DNA from: Apium graveolens
Lineage: Eukaryota; Streptophyta; Magnoliopsida; Apiales; Apiaceae
Direction: 5' to 3'
Assembly: GCF_009905375.1 (NCBI RefSeq)
Contig: NC_133652.1
Span: 22,001,339 to 22,065,338 of the forward strand
DNA: 64,000 nt
The notes beneath the pieces were generated by a model, which was given only the letters and a program-made list of their open reading frames with translations, was not told where the DNA came from and made no database searches. Position 1 is the stretch's first letter, and each line of letters starts with the position of its first letter. Below, in pieces: positions 24,429 to 33,864 of this stretch. The position numbers were made by a program, and so were the translations under genes.

Positions 24429-26400
24429 CTTCTAAGGTGGCACTCCTCTCACTCACTTTTGCCATGCTGGAAGAAATAGCATGCATTTGGTGACTCTCAA
24501 CCTCTCCTTTTGCCTGGGAGCAACCCAGCCTCTCACTCAAAAGATCACTCCCTTCCCTCAAACCTAAAAGTGATTGTACAGTTGCCATGTCCTCTACAGT
24601 TGGAATTGTGTCTATTAAGTGTGTAGAGACCATCAACGGATAGGGAGTATCCGTTGAAGTAGAAACTGATGGTATCAACGGATAACTGCTGTTAGGCTTA
24701 TCCGTTGAAGAACAACCACTTGTCAACGGATGAGAGATATCCGTTGAGGAAGGAAAAGATGTAGATATAGAAAGTGACATAATTGTTGAATCTGTGTGGA
24801 TTGATTTTAAGTGAGGTAACACAAATTCTTTAACTACATCTGAAAGAATTGGCTGATGATCCAACAAATCATCTAAAAGATGATGATCATCAGGTTTTGA
24901 GTGGGGCTCCTCCCTGAGTTTTAATGATGGAGAATCAGGAATTGATGTGAATATCATATCCACATCCAGAGAGGGTGTTGGAGAGTTTGATGAATGGTGT
25001 GTTTCTATATTGAGAGAATGGGGCTGTGATTCCACATTTGCTAGAATCACATCAAGCTGAATTTGAGAAGGCACAGATACTGGTGGATGTATCTGTGCTG
25101 TGTGTGTCCCTTGTGTGGAAACTAGGGTTTTGGCCTTCTTCTTCCTTGAAAAGGCTTTAAATGGTGAATGTGTGGCTTCAGTGTCCCTCCCTCTTTTGTT
25201 CTGTGTCCTTGGTTGGGGACTATTTTCAATAGTTACATCCTTTTGGGAGGATGCAACTAGGGATGTGCTGGACTCCTTTTGAACCACCACAGTCTTTTGA
25301 GAGACTGTGGCTTGGCTGGTTTGGGTACCACTCACCTCTCCCACCTTATCCTGGGGGGCTTTTCGATGTTCACCCCTCCCCTCACCACTCACACCCTGTT
25401 CACTCCCTTCAGGGTTTATGGTAGTTGTTACAACTGTTGTCTTTTGAGAAACAACAGAGGTAGGTTTCTTTGACTTGACTTTGGAAACTTTAGATTTGGT
25501 GGCTTTGGTAGGAGCCTGTTTGGACAAAGACACAGGTTCCATAGCCACACTAGAAGGCAAAGAAACATTGGGGTTGGAAATAGTAGGAGTTATAGAAGTA
25601 TTTACCTCACTTACCTGTGGTGCATTCATGATTGGCAAGTATACCAATGGCACCTGGCTGTTGAGGTTCATTCTCAAAAGGTCTGCAAGGACCCTTTTCT
25701 CTTGTGCCCAGCATTTGAGTTTATTATTCTCATTGGATATAACCAAACCTTCAGCAACATGGTTAGCCAATAACATAAAGAATCTAGCATAGTAGATGTT
25801 ATGTGGTCTATTAGCTTTGTTACCTAATCTGGAACCTAATTCTAGCATAACACAGTTGCTAAAATTAAAGTACCTATCAGAAACTAACATATAGAGCATA
25901 TTAACAAGAGATGAAGTGATAGCATTAAAATTGCTAATCTTCCCAGAGAAAACCTTAATAAAGGCATCTCCAAGAAAACTCCATTCTTTCCTAAGGCCTT
26001 TCCTTCTAATACTACCTAAACTAGCAGAATCAAAAGCATAGCCTATGGAATCTAGCATAGCAGAGACATCTTTATCAGTGTGTGGTGTCATGGCATTATT
26101 CTCAGGCAACTTAAAGCAAGATTGTAAATCATCACAATTAATGCAATAGTCCTTACCTTTGAGAGAGAAGGCAATAGTCATATCTGTGGAGTTGAATTCT
26201 GCAGTTGTCCAAATCTCCTCAATCACCTCACAGTAGATGGTTGGGGCTTCCAGCATTGCATAGCTTAGTTTGCAGTTTTTGATGAAGTCCATCATCTTGT
26301 GATAATCAGAATGGGCTTCATTCTTTTCAACCAAGGCTATGAAATTATTCTTTTCATAAACAAATCCTGTTTGAGACATAATTTTGACTACTGGTGCCAT
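24367..26400 (-). CDS. env-like ORF 1 of element B
   Basis: This ORF has 677 codons, starting at ATG 26400. Residues 1-250 form a compact domain shared with the env-like ORFs of C and A. It is recognisable by the 'F....CKLSYAMLEAPT' and 'RRKGLRKEW' words and the 'NIYYARFFMLLANHV' segment (C has 'CYYAHFLMLIADHL'). It resembles what is often annotated as a putative plant transposon protein domain. The C-terminal half is Ser/Thr/Pro-rich and low complexity. Three inverted pairs of the ATCCGTTGA motif (24633-24749) fall inside the coding sequence. A TATA box lies 101 bases before the ATG, with a motif array upstream. The function in Sireviruses is unknown. Confidence 0.85.
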   Translation of the reverse strand: MAPVVKIMSQTGFVYEKNNFIALVEKNEAHSDYHKMMDFIKNCKLSYAMLEAPTIYCEVIEEIWTTAEFNSTDMTIAFSLKGKDYCINCDDLQSCFKLPENNAMTPHTDKDVSAMLDSIGYAFDSASLGSIRRKGLRKEWSFLGDAFIKVFSGKISNFNAITSSLVNMLYMLVSDRYFNFSNCVMLELGSRLGNKANRPHNIYYARFFMLLANHVAEGLVISNENNKLKCWAQEKRVLADLLRMNLNSQVPLVYLPIMNAPQVSEVNTSITPTISNPNVSLPSSVAMEPVSLSKQAPTKATKSKVSKVKSKKPTSVVSQKTTVVTTTINPEGSEQGVSGEGRGEHRKAPQDKVGEVSGTQTSQATVSQKTVVVQKESSTSLVASSQKDVTIENSPQPRTQNKRGRDTEATHSPFKAFSRKKKAKTLVSTQGTHTAQIHPPVSVPSQIQLDVILANVESQPHSLNIETHHSSNSPTPSLDVDMIFTSIPDSPSLKLREEPHSKPDDHHLLDDLLDHQPILSDVVKEFVLPHLKSIHTDSTIMSLSISTSFPSSTDISHPLTSGCSSTDKPNSSYPLIPSVSTSTDTPYPLMVSTHLIDTIPTVEDMATVQSLLGLREGSDLLSERLGCSQAKGEVESHQMHAISSSMAKVSERSATLEGEGEGVCEPGGAPDARTERN

Positions 26401-26500
26401 TGTTGTGAGTAGAGGTTGCAGAGAAAAACTTGAGAATTTAGAGAGAAAGAGAATAAGAATTGCAAGAAAGCGTAAAGTGAGAATAAGAGTTCAATTGGGC

Positions 26501-26507
26501 TTTTATA
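26501..26507 (-). promoter_or_regulatory. TATA box upstream of env-like ORF 1, element B
   Basis: The minus strand reads AGTATAAAAGCCC, a very good plant TATA box, 101-107 bases before the ATG. The leader between is C/T/A-rich like a plant 5' UTR. Confidence 0.6.
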
Positions 26508-26643
26508 CTTTCTTGAATTAAAACGTAAATAAAATGATTGAATGATAATTTTAAGTAAGTTACAGCCGTTCAAGAACAAATAAAACTGTAGAAATTCTGA
26601 AAACTACCTTAAATACAATTACATACAATACTGTATATCTGTA

Positions 26644-26858
26644 TCAACGGTTGAGTAAAAGAATCAACGGCTGTGACTCACTTATAGTAACTGACGTGAC
26701 ACTTCAACGGATAAGGGAAATAGTTATCCGTTGATGAACAACACCATTTTATCCGTTGAAGGATAAAATTACCAGAAATGTATTTGTCTTTCAACGGATA
26801 ATGAACATCCGTTGATAGAACAATTTTGGCTTTCAACGGATAGAAAATATCCGTTGAT
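26644..26858. repeat. ATCCGTTGA inverted-motif array between pol and env-like ORF, element B
   Basis: Seven exact copies of the 9-mer occur in both orientations: TCAACGGAT at 26704, 26791 and 26833, and ATCCGTTGA near 26726, 26751, 26807 and 26850. Two variants lie at 26644 and 26663. Most form inverted pairs 13-8 bases apart, able to fold into hairpins. The same 9-mer makes up the LTR array. Confidence 0.9.
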
Positions 26859-26942
26859 AGGATAAGTCTTAATTAAAGCCAACTTTGTTCTTGCAGCAAA
26901 TTTCATTTCAGGCTTCAAGACAGATTATATAGATGACATAGA

Positions 26943-29900
26943 TTATGAATAATTAAGCATACCTAACTCACTTACTAATCTTGTGAATGTTGATTCATCA
27001 ACTGGCTTGGTAAATATGTCTGCAATCTGCTTTTCACTTGGAACAAAATGAAGTTCCACTGTACCTTTCATCACATGTTCCCTAATGAAGTGGTACTTGA
27101 TATCAATGTGCTTGGTTCTTGAGTGCTGCACTGGATTTTCAGTAATGGCAATGACACTTGTGTTGTCACAGAATATTGGAATTTTGTCAACAGTCAGACT
27201 ATAGTCAAATAGTTGATTCCTCATCCATAGTATCTGTGCACAGCAACTACCAGCAGCAATGTACTCAGCTTCAGCTGTTGATGTGGAAACAGAATTCTGC
27301 TTCTTGCTGAACCATGATACAAGCTTATTCCCTAGAAATTGACAGGTGCCTGTTGTGCTTTTCCTGTCTATTTTGTAACCTGCATAATCTGCATCTAAGT
27401 AGCCAATTAGATCAAAACCAGACTCTCTAGGGTACCAAATTCCTAGATTTGGGGTCCCCTTGAGATATCTGAAAATAATTTTAATAGCCACTAAGTGAGA
27501 TTCTTTAGGGTCAGCTTGAAATCTAGCACAGAGACATGTAGAAAACATTATATCAGGTCTACTAGCAGTTAAATATAAAAGTAAGCCAACCATGCCTCTA
27601 TAACTTGTAATATCCACAGACTGTTCAGCCTTGTTTAATTCAAGCTTAGTGGCAGTGGCCATGGGAGTTTTTGCAGGTGAACAATCCATTAAGTCAAACT
27701 TCTTTAAAAGATCATAAATATATTTAGTTTGACTAATGAAAATTCCACCACTAACTTGTTTAACTTGTAAACCAAGAAAGTAAGTTAGCTCTCCCATCAT
27801 GCTCATTTCATATTTACTTTGCATTAATTTAGCAAACTTTTTACAAAGCTTATCATCTGTAGATCCAAATATAATATCATCTACATAAATTTGTACAAGT
27901 ATCTTAGAGCCATTAACATTTCTAAAGAAGAGAGTTTTGTCAACAGTACCTCTTGTGAAGTGATTATCTAGAAGGAACTTTGACAAAGTCTCATACCAGG
28001 CTCTAGGTGCTTGCTTTAGTCCATAGAGTGCTTTCAACAGATAATACACATGGTCTGGAAAATTTGGATCTTCAAAACCTGGAGGTTGGCTTACATAAAC
28101 TTCTTCCTCCAATTCCCCATTTAGAAATGCACTCTTGACATCCATCTGATAGACTTTGAAATTGGCATTAGCTGCATAGGCTAGAAAGATTCTGATGGCT
28201 TCAAGTCTGGCAACTGGAGCAAATGTTTCATCAAAATCTATTCCCTCTTGTTGAGAATAGCCTTTAGCAACCAATCTGGCTTTATTCCTTATGACAATGC
28301 CATTTTCATCCATCTTGTTTCTGAATACCCATTTTGTGTCAATAGAACTCTTGTTCTTTGGCTTGGGTACCAGCTTCCATACTTTGTTCCTCTCAAATTG
28401 GTTTAGCTCCTCTTGCATTGCTAAAATCCAATCTGGATCCAATAGAGCTTCTTCTACTCTCTTAGGTTCCTCCTGTGATAGAAAGCTACTATATAGACAT
28501 TCATCTTGAGTAGCCCTTCTAGTTTGTACTTTTGATGTAGCATCACCAATGATCAGTTCAAAAGGGTGATTCTTGGTCCATTTTCTTTGAGGTGGTAGAT
28601 TAGCCCTAGATGAGGTTGCCTCAGTATTGTCATGATGTGAGATAGAATGTTGATTTGTTGAAACTCCCCCTGAGTTGCTGATCCTTTGAAAGGAATTGGG
28701 AGCTCTATCAACTGATGAAGTGAATTGATTATCCGTTGATAGACTGCGATCAACGGATGCTTCATTATGAACTTCAACGGATGATGCACTTTGTCTTTCA
28801 ACGGATGCTGCATTCTGTGCATTATCCAAAGGCAGATTCTGAATTCTTCTTGAGATGCCTTCTTCATCATTCTCACTTTCACTATCATCACAGTATATCT
28901 CAATGTTGTCAAATTTGAGTCCTTCATGATGTCCCTCATCCGTTAGTCCATTAATCTTTTTATCATCAAACACAACATGTACAGATTCCATGACAATGTT
29001 GGTTCTTAGATTGTAGACCCTATATGATTTTCCAGCAGAATAACCAACAAATATTCCTTCATCAGCCTTTGCATCAAACTTCCCTTTGTGATCAGATTGA
29101 TTCCTTAAGATGTAGCATTTGCAACCAAAGACATGTAGAAAGTTTAAAGTTGGTTTTCTTCTCTTGAATAATTGATAGGGAGTCATGCATTTTGCCTGAT
29201 TGATTAGAGAAATATTCTGAGTGTAACATGCACAGTTAACAACCTCAGCCCAAAAATAAGTTGGGAGTTTTGACTCTTCAAGCATTGTCCTTGCAGCTTC
29301 AATTAGTGATCTGTTCTTCCTTTCCACCACACCATTTTGTTGTGGAGTTCTTGGAGCTGAGAACTCATGCATGATCCCACTTTCTTCACAGAACAACTTC
29401 ATGGTTGAATTCTTGAACTCAGTTCCATTGTCACTCCTAATATTTCTTACTTTGAAATCAGGATGATTGTTGACTTGCTTGATATGATTGATGATGATTT
29501 CACTAGCTTCATCCTTTGATTCAAGAAAATAAACCCATGAAAACTTTGAGAAATCATCTACAATCACTAGGCAGTATCTTTTCCTTGAAATTGACAATAC
29601 ATTGACTGGTCCAAAAAGATCCATGTGTAGAAGTTGTAGTGGTTCATCAATTGCAGATTCAAGTTTCTTACTGAATGATACTTTCTTTTGCTTTTCTTTC
29701 TGACAAGCATCACACAGCCCATCCCTTGTGAATTCCACTAGAGGCATTCCTCTAACTAAGTCCTTTTTGACTAGATCATTCATTGTCTTGAAATTCAAAT
29801 GGGACAGCTTCTTGTGCCATAGCCAACTTTCAACTGGACTTGCTTTGCTGAGAAGACAAGTTATGGATTCTGCATCTGTAGAGTTGAAATGAGCTAAGTA

Positions 29901-30239
29901 CACATTCCCTTTTCTAACTCCAGTTAGAACCACTTTATTGTCCTTTTTACTTGTGACAATACAGGCTTCAGAATTGAAGGAAACAGTATTCCCTCTGTCA
30001 CATAGTTGACTGATGCTCAATAAATTATGTTTGAGACCATCAACCAATGCAACTTCATCAATGATGACATTTTCTTTTGAAATCAAGCCATATCCCATAG
30101 TGAATCCTTTGCTGTCATCTCCAAAGGTTATGCTAGGGCCATCTCTTTCCTTAAACTCTGTGAGCAGGGTGAAATCTCCTATCATGTGTCTTGAACAACC
30201 ACTGTCCAAGTACCATAGATTTCTTCTTTGTCCCTGCAC
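26943..30239 (-). CDS. pol polyprotein, element B (protease, integrase, RT, RNase H)
   Basis: The frame is open for 1098 codons. The aspartic protease DSG is at 12-14. The GAG-pre-integrase zinc module is near 141-180 (WHKKLSH…CDAC). The integrase catalytic triad is D207, D270 and E306 (35 residues between the last two), with NGVVERKN intact. A Ser-rich linker spans 450-560. The reverse transcriptase has [12 protein letters not shown] near 697-708 and YVDD at 785-788. RNase H has [14 protein letters not shown] near 990. The order PR-IN-RT-RH is diagnostic of Ty1/copia. No nonsense mutation was seen. No ATG lies near the start; the first codons follow a stop at 30249-30251, so expression needs splicing, recoding or reinitiation. 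The linker carries five exact or near copies of the 9-mer, read as repeated Ser-Val-Glu/Asp. Confidence 0.95.
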   Translation of the reverse strand: MQGQRRNLWYLDSGCSRHMIGDFTLLTEFKERDGPSITFGDDSKGFTMGYGLISKENVIIDEVALVDGLKHNLLSISQLCDRGNTVSFNSEACIVTSKKDNKVVLTGVRKGNVYLAHFNSTDAESITCLLSKASPVESWLWHKKLSHLNFKTMNDLVKKDLVRGMPLVEFTRDGLCDACQKEKQKKVSFSKKLESAIDEPLQLLHMDLFGPVNVLSISRKRYCLVIVDDFSKFSWVYFLESKDEASEIIINHIKQVNNHPDFKVRNIRSDNGTEFKNSTMKLFCEESGIMHEFSAPRTPQQNGVVERKNRSLIEAARTMLEESKLPTYFWAEVVNCACYTQNISLINQAKCMTPYQLFKRRKPTLNFLHVFGCKCYILRNQSDHKGKFDAKADEGIFVGYSAGKSYRVYNLRTNIVMESVHVVFDDKKINGLTDEGHHEGLKFDNIEIYCDDSESENDEEGISRRIQNLPLDNAQNAASVERQSASSVEVHNEASVDRSLSTDNQFTSSVDRAPNSFQRISNSGGVSTNQHSISHHDNTEATSSRANLPPQRKWTKNHPFELIIGDATSKVQTRRATQDECLYSSFLSQEEPKRVEEALLDPDWILAMQEELNQFERNKVWKLVPKPKNKSSIDTKWVFRNKMDENGIVIRNKARLVAKGYSQQEGIDFDETFAPVARLEAIRIFLAYAANANFKVYQMDVKSAFLNGELEEEVYVSQPPGFEDPNFPDHVYYLLKALYGLKQAPRAWYETLSKFLLDNHFTRGTVDKTLFFRNVNGSKILVQIYVDDIIFGSTDDKLCKKFAKLMQSKYEMSMMGELTYFLGLQVKQVSGGIFISQTKYIYDLLKKFDLMDCSPAKTPMATATKLELNKAEQSVDITSYRGMVGLLLYLTASRPDIMFSTCLCARFQADPKESHLVAIKIIFRYLKGTPNLGIWYPRESGFDLIGYLDADYAGYKIDRKSTTGTCQFLGNKLVSWFSKKQNSVSTSTAEAEYIAAGSCCAQILWMRNQLFDYSLTVDKIPIFCDNTSVIAITENPVQHSRTKHIDIKYHFIREHVMKGTVELHFVPSEKQIADIFTKPVDESTFTRLVSELGMLNYS

Positions 30240-30252
30240 ACAACAAAATCAA

Positions 30253-30846
30253 TCAAGTTGATTTTGGTACCCAAGTTTCCTTGGGTCCAGCCTTGTTAGT
30301 CTTTTTCCTAGACTTCATTCCTCCTGCATCTTTTGACTTAGGTAACTTTGGGTCACCCTTGGTCTCAGATGTGGTTGGTTGAAGTGTAGGGTTAGTCACA
30401 GAATCATTTAACACATTTGTTTGAATTTGATAAGGCATAGGTTGTGCATACATGTTATTCCACATAGGCATATTGTATGGCATTTGAGGCATACTAAATG
30501 CAGTAAAATAAGGATTGTTAATATATGGCATGTTTGCAAAATGTGCATGGGGATTCTGGTGAGACATAACAGACATAGCATGCAGAGGTGACATAGACAT
30601 TTTAGGCATGGAGGGATTTGAAGGCATGGGAGCATTTTTAACAGATTTGCAATTATCAGATAGGTGATTAACACTTTTACAATGCACACAGCTTTTTCTA
30701 GGAGCATACCTATTAGGTGTGTAATTGTTATGTTTATTAATCCCTACCTTCCCATTTCTTTTAGATTTTCTTTTAGTTTCCTTCTTATCCTCAACCAACT
30801 TAAGCCTATCTTTTAGCTGATCTAAAGTCATGTGTCCTATATTCAC
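30253..30846 (-). CDS. gag C-terminal segment with second zinc knuckle, element B
   Basis: This is in the same frame as gag (30955-32700) and continues it past an in-frame TAG at 30955-30957. It contains a perfect CCHC knuckle (CVHCKSVNHLSDNC) about residues 54-67 of the segment, a basic stretch before it, and a Met/Pro/Asn-rich tail. It ends in WVPKST and a TGA at 30253-30255. Exactly 19 bases later, after TGCAG, pol begins in the +1 frame. Element A has the same junction. Confidence 0.8.
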   Translation of the reverse strand: MNIGHMTLDQLKDRLKLVEDKKETKRKSKRNGKVGINKHNNYTPNRYAPRKSCVHCKSVNHLSDNCKSVKNAPMPSNPSMPKMSMSPLHAMSVMSHQNPHAHFANMPYINNPYFTAFSMPQMPYNMPMWNNMYAQPMPYQIQTNVLNDSVTNPTLQPTTSETKGDPKLPKSKDAGGMKSRKKTNKAGPKETWVPKST

Positions 30847-30954
30847 CTTACTGACATCTCTGGATGTGCTAGCTCCTTCTTTGACAAAGTTCTTGAGAGT
30901 TGAATATAGGACTTGACAAAGTTCTTTGACAAAGTTATTTTTAAAAGAACTTGC

Positions 30955-32700
30955 CTATTTTAATTGATGAGCCTTCAACGGATGCTCCTTTTCTTCCTTC
31001 AACGGATAACTTTCATCTTCCGTTGATTCCACATCCGTTGAAAATCCATCAATTAATTCTAACTCCTTTTTGTTTTTCTTCCAGGCATCCTCACAGAATG
31101 ATTCAATTCCCCGAACCTTTGCAATCTGAGCACTAACATCCCTAGATGTTTTCCAGGCCTTGATTACCTCTTGCTCACTTTCTAACTGTGTAGAAAGAAT
31201 TTCTACTTTCTTAACAACTTCTGCTAGTTCACTCTCAACAATCAAGCATTTAAGTTTCATATTTTCAAGCTCAATTACCTGATCCTCTAACATAGCATTC
31301 CTATCACTTAAAAACACATTATTCTCCTTGATCCTAGTGTTTTCTTTTGCTAGTGATTTAAGGGAAACACACAAATGATATAATTCATTGGTCATATCAT
31401 TTATGGCTTCATTGCATTCATGTTTAGAAAGCTGAGAGAGATCAGTAGTAATTACCTGGTTGCTTGATAAACTAGTTTCATTTTCATCAGAATTAGCCAT
31501 CAGGGCTAGGTTGACATATTCCACATCATCATCTTCATTTACCCCATCTGCTGTCCAATCATCTTGAGTGAGAAAAGCTCTTTCCTTTTGTTTGAGCAAA
31601 TCAAAATACTTCTTTTTGTAATCAACTTGCTCAAATTTCTTTTTCTCAGAATTTGGCTTCCTACACTCACTTGCAAAGTGTCCACTAATGCCACAGTTGT
31701 AACATTTGAACTTTGATTTGTCCACCATATTTTTGTTTGGCTTAGTGAACTTTGTGTTTTTCCTGAACTTCATTTTTGCAAACCTCCTGGACAGAAAGGC
31801 CAAATGTTCTTCAATATCATCAGATTCATCCTGACTGGAATTATCTTCATCCTCAACAACTTGCTCTTTACCCTTGCTTGATTCTGATTTGCTTGTGCCA
31901 ATTTTGAGACTTGGCATTGTCTTTTCCTCATTCCTGGCTTCCATCTTCTCACTGTCAGCTACAAGAGCAACTGTTCCTCCTTTTCTCTTTCCCTTTTCCA
32001 ACAGCTCATCCTGCTCCATTTCAAGTTCATAAGTCTTCAGAATTCCATATAATCTTTCAAGTGTGGAGTTCTTATAATCTTGAGAATTTCTCAAAGAGAC
32101 AGTCATGGGCTTCCACTCCTTTGGCAGAGACCTAAGAAATTTTAAGTTGGAATCCTTGACTTGGTACACTCTACCATACAGCTTCAATCCATTCAACAGC
32201 TTCTGAAACCTGTTGAAGGTATCATTTAGTGATTCACCTTCTTCAAAGTGAAAATATTCATACTGTTGAATAAGAAGCTGCATCTTGTTTTCTCTGACCT
32301 GCTCAGTACCTTCACAGATGATTTGTACAGTATCCCAAACTTCCTTTGCAGTTTGGCTATTGATGACATTATCAAACATATCTTGATCTAAGCCATTAAA
32401 CAAAATGTTAATGGCTCTCTTATCCTTGCGGATTTCTTCCATGTCTTCAATAGTCCATTCTAATTTTGGCTTGGCAATGGACTGTCCAACATCAACTGTT
32501 GCAGTAGCAGCTGTGGCTACTTTGTGAGGGATGTGAGGACCATTTTCAATACAGTTGATGTAGCTTTCATCTTGAGAAAGAAGATGTAAATACATCTTCA
32601 CTTTCCAGTGATGATAATTATCTTTTTCCAGGACTGGGATCTTTACACCAATATCCTTCCTATTCATGATGTTAGCAGGAGGATTCTTCTGTGCACTCAT
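30955..32700 (-). CDS. gag polyprotein, element B
   Basis: The ORF is 581 codons from ATG 32700. A UBN2-type gag domain spans about residues 90-230. A zinc knuckle has C333, C336, H341 and C346. A coiled-coil region lies near 450-550 (Leu/Glu/Lys-rich, ELENMKLKCLIVESELAEVV). The frame ends in an amber TAG at 30955-30957, after which the same frame goes on with coding-like sequence to 30253. The amber is therefore either a recent point mutation or a readthrough site. Four 9-mer motif copies (30974-31041) fall in the last codons. Confidence 0.93.
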   Translation of the reverse strand: MSAQKNPPANIMNRKDIGVKIPVLEKDNYHHWKVKMYLHLLSQDESYINCIENGPHIPHKVATAATATVDVGQSIAKPKLEWTIEDMEEIRKDKRAINILFNGLDQDMFDNVINSQTAKEVWDTVQIICEGTEQVRENKMQLLIQQYEYFHFEEGESLNDTFNRFQKLLNGLKLYGRVYQVKDSNLKFLRSLPKEWKPMTVSLRNSQDYKNSTLERLYGILKTYELEMEQDELLEKGKRKGGTVALVADSEKMEARNEEKTMPSLKIGTSKSESSKGKEQVVEDEDNSSQDESDDIEEHLAFLSRRFAKMKFRKNTKFTKPNKNMVDKSKFKCYNCGISGHFASECRKPNSEKKKFEQVDYKKKYFDLLKQKERAFLTQDDWTADGVNEDDDVEYVNLALMANSDENETSLSSNQVITTDLSQLSKHECNEAINDMTNELYHLCVSLKSLAKENTRIKENNVFLSDRNAMLEDQVIELENMKLKCLIVESELAEVVKKVEILSTQLESEQEVIKAWKTSRDVSAQIAKVRGIESFCEDAWKKNKKELELIDGFSTDVESTEDESYPLKEEKEHPLKAHQLK

Positions 32701-32746
32701 GATGTTAGCATAATAGATCTTTAAACTCTTTGTATGTTAAGAGCTT

Positions 32747-32758
32747 GCTCTGATACCA
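32747..32758 (-). other. Primer-binding site, initiator tRNA-Met, element B
   Basis: TGGTATCAGAGC on the minus strand lies two bases from the LTR end at 32761. Confidence 0.92.
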
Positions 32759-32760
32759 AT

Positions 32761-33864
32761 TGTTATTCCCAGTGGACTAACAATGAGATTTACAGAAGGG
32801 GGGTTGAATGTAAATCTCAAAACTTTTTCAAGTTTTGAGCAGTTTCTAAGGCTGAGTGTTTGAGTGATCAAATGTGTGTGAATTGCTTGAAGCTGATGCA
32901 GACAGATATATATTCAAACACAAATGTAATGAACACAAAGAACTTAAAAACTTTTCTGGTGGATTTGTTGTTCCACCAGAGATGTGTTATTTCAGAAAAT
33001 CTGTGATTCAAAGAATTAAATCACAGCTGCTTCCTAGTACAAACTAGATGCTTTCCTCTTTTGATATTTCTAAACAGCTCAATGAAAATTCATATCTAAT
33101 TACTAGCTGCTACTTGGTTTATATATCACCAAGTTTACAAGTGAAGACAACCTGTAAAATACAATTGAAAAGATTCTTCACATGTTTCTTCTTCATTTCT
33201 CTATCCAATGCAATCTAGGATAATCTGTAAATCTTTGAATACTTCCTTGTTTGCATCAGAATGGAAATGCTGCATTTTCTTGATTCCTCCTAGAGGCTTC
33301 CACATTCCAGTATGTCTCTGTCAACCCATGTGCCTCTGTCAGCTTGTGAATTGACACTATCAACTGCTAATGAACTAAGCATCCGTTGAAGCTTTTATAC
33401 GTTGATGCCTTATCCATTGAGGCTTTATCCGTTGAAGCTTTATCCGTTGATGCATTATCAGTTGAAGTCTTTATCCGTTGAAGCACTTATCCGTTGATGG
33501 ATATTATCCGTTGAAGCATTAGTGACATCCGTTGAAGCTTTGTTTCTTATCCGTTGAAGGTCTTCAATATCCGTTGACACTTCTTCACTTATACAAAATT
33601 ACAAGGCATGAAATATTTACAATTAGCCCTCCTATTTGTACATCCATTAGTAGTCAACATGACTGATTATTTCCTAACAACATCTAAGAATTACAGCTTG
33701 ATACCAGAGAGTGAAATGTGCTACAATACTAAACTTATTGCTAAGTAAAGCTACTCCTTCAACGGATAGCCAAGATGGTCTTATCCGTTGAGGCTACAAA
33801 CACTAGATTTCTACTTAAGTGTTTTGCTTAACTTATCATCAAACTAATACACATATTCCTAACA
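32761..33864 (-). repeat. 5' LTR of element B
   Basis: The repeat is 1104 bp, TGTTATTCCC to TTCCTAACA. The TATA box is at 33116-33125. The ATCCGTTGA array is at 33381-33577, and an inverted pair is at 33759-33791 (TCAACGGAT, 15 bases, ATCCGTTGA). Confidence 0.95.

Larger units (their letters stand above)
20602..33864 (-). mobile_element. Element B: near-complete Sirevirus-type copia retrotransposon nested in element A
   Basis: It is 13,263 bp with two 1104-bp LTRs (20602-21705 and 32761-33864), flanked by GCTCC at 20597-20601 and 33865-33869. About fifteen differences between the LTRs were counted by eye (near 1.4%), so the insertion is young. The order on the minus strand is LTR, primer site, gag, second zinc-knuckle segment, pol, a motif-rich spacer with TATA box, env-like ORF 1, env-like ORF 2, polypurine tract, LTR. 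Pol is open throughout. Gag and env carry single amber codons and one frame change. Confidence 0.96.

Noticed and set aside
30239..30257. A 37-base intron between GGTACC and TGCAG in B
   Set aside because: Too short for a plant intron; if splicing occurs, the donor must lie further upstream.
20602..33864. Reading the env-like ORFs of B as a true viral envelope gene
   Set aside because: No signal peptide, membrane span or fusion-like segment is visible; the name is positional only.
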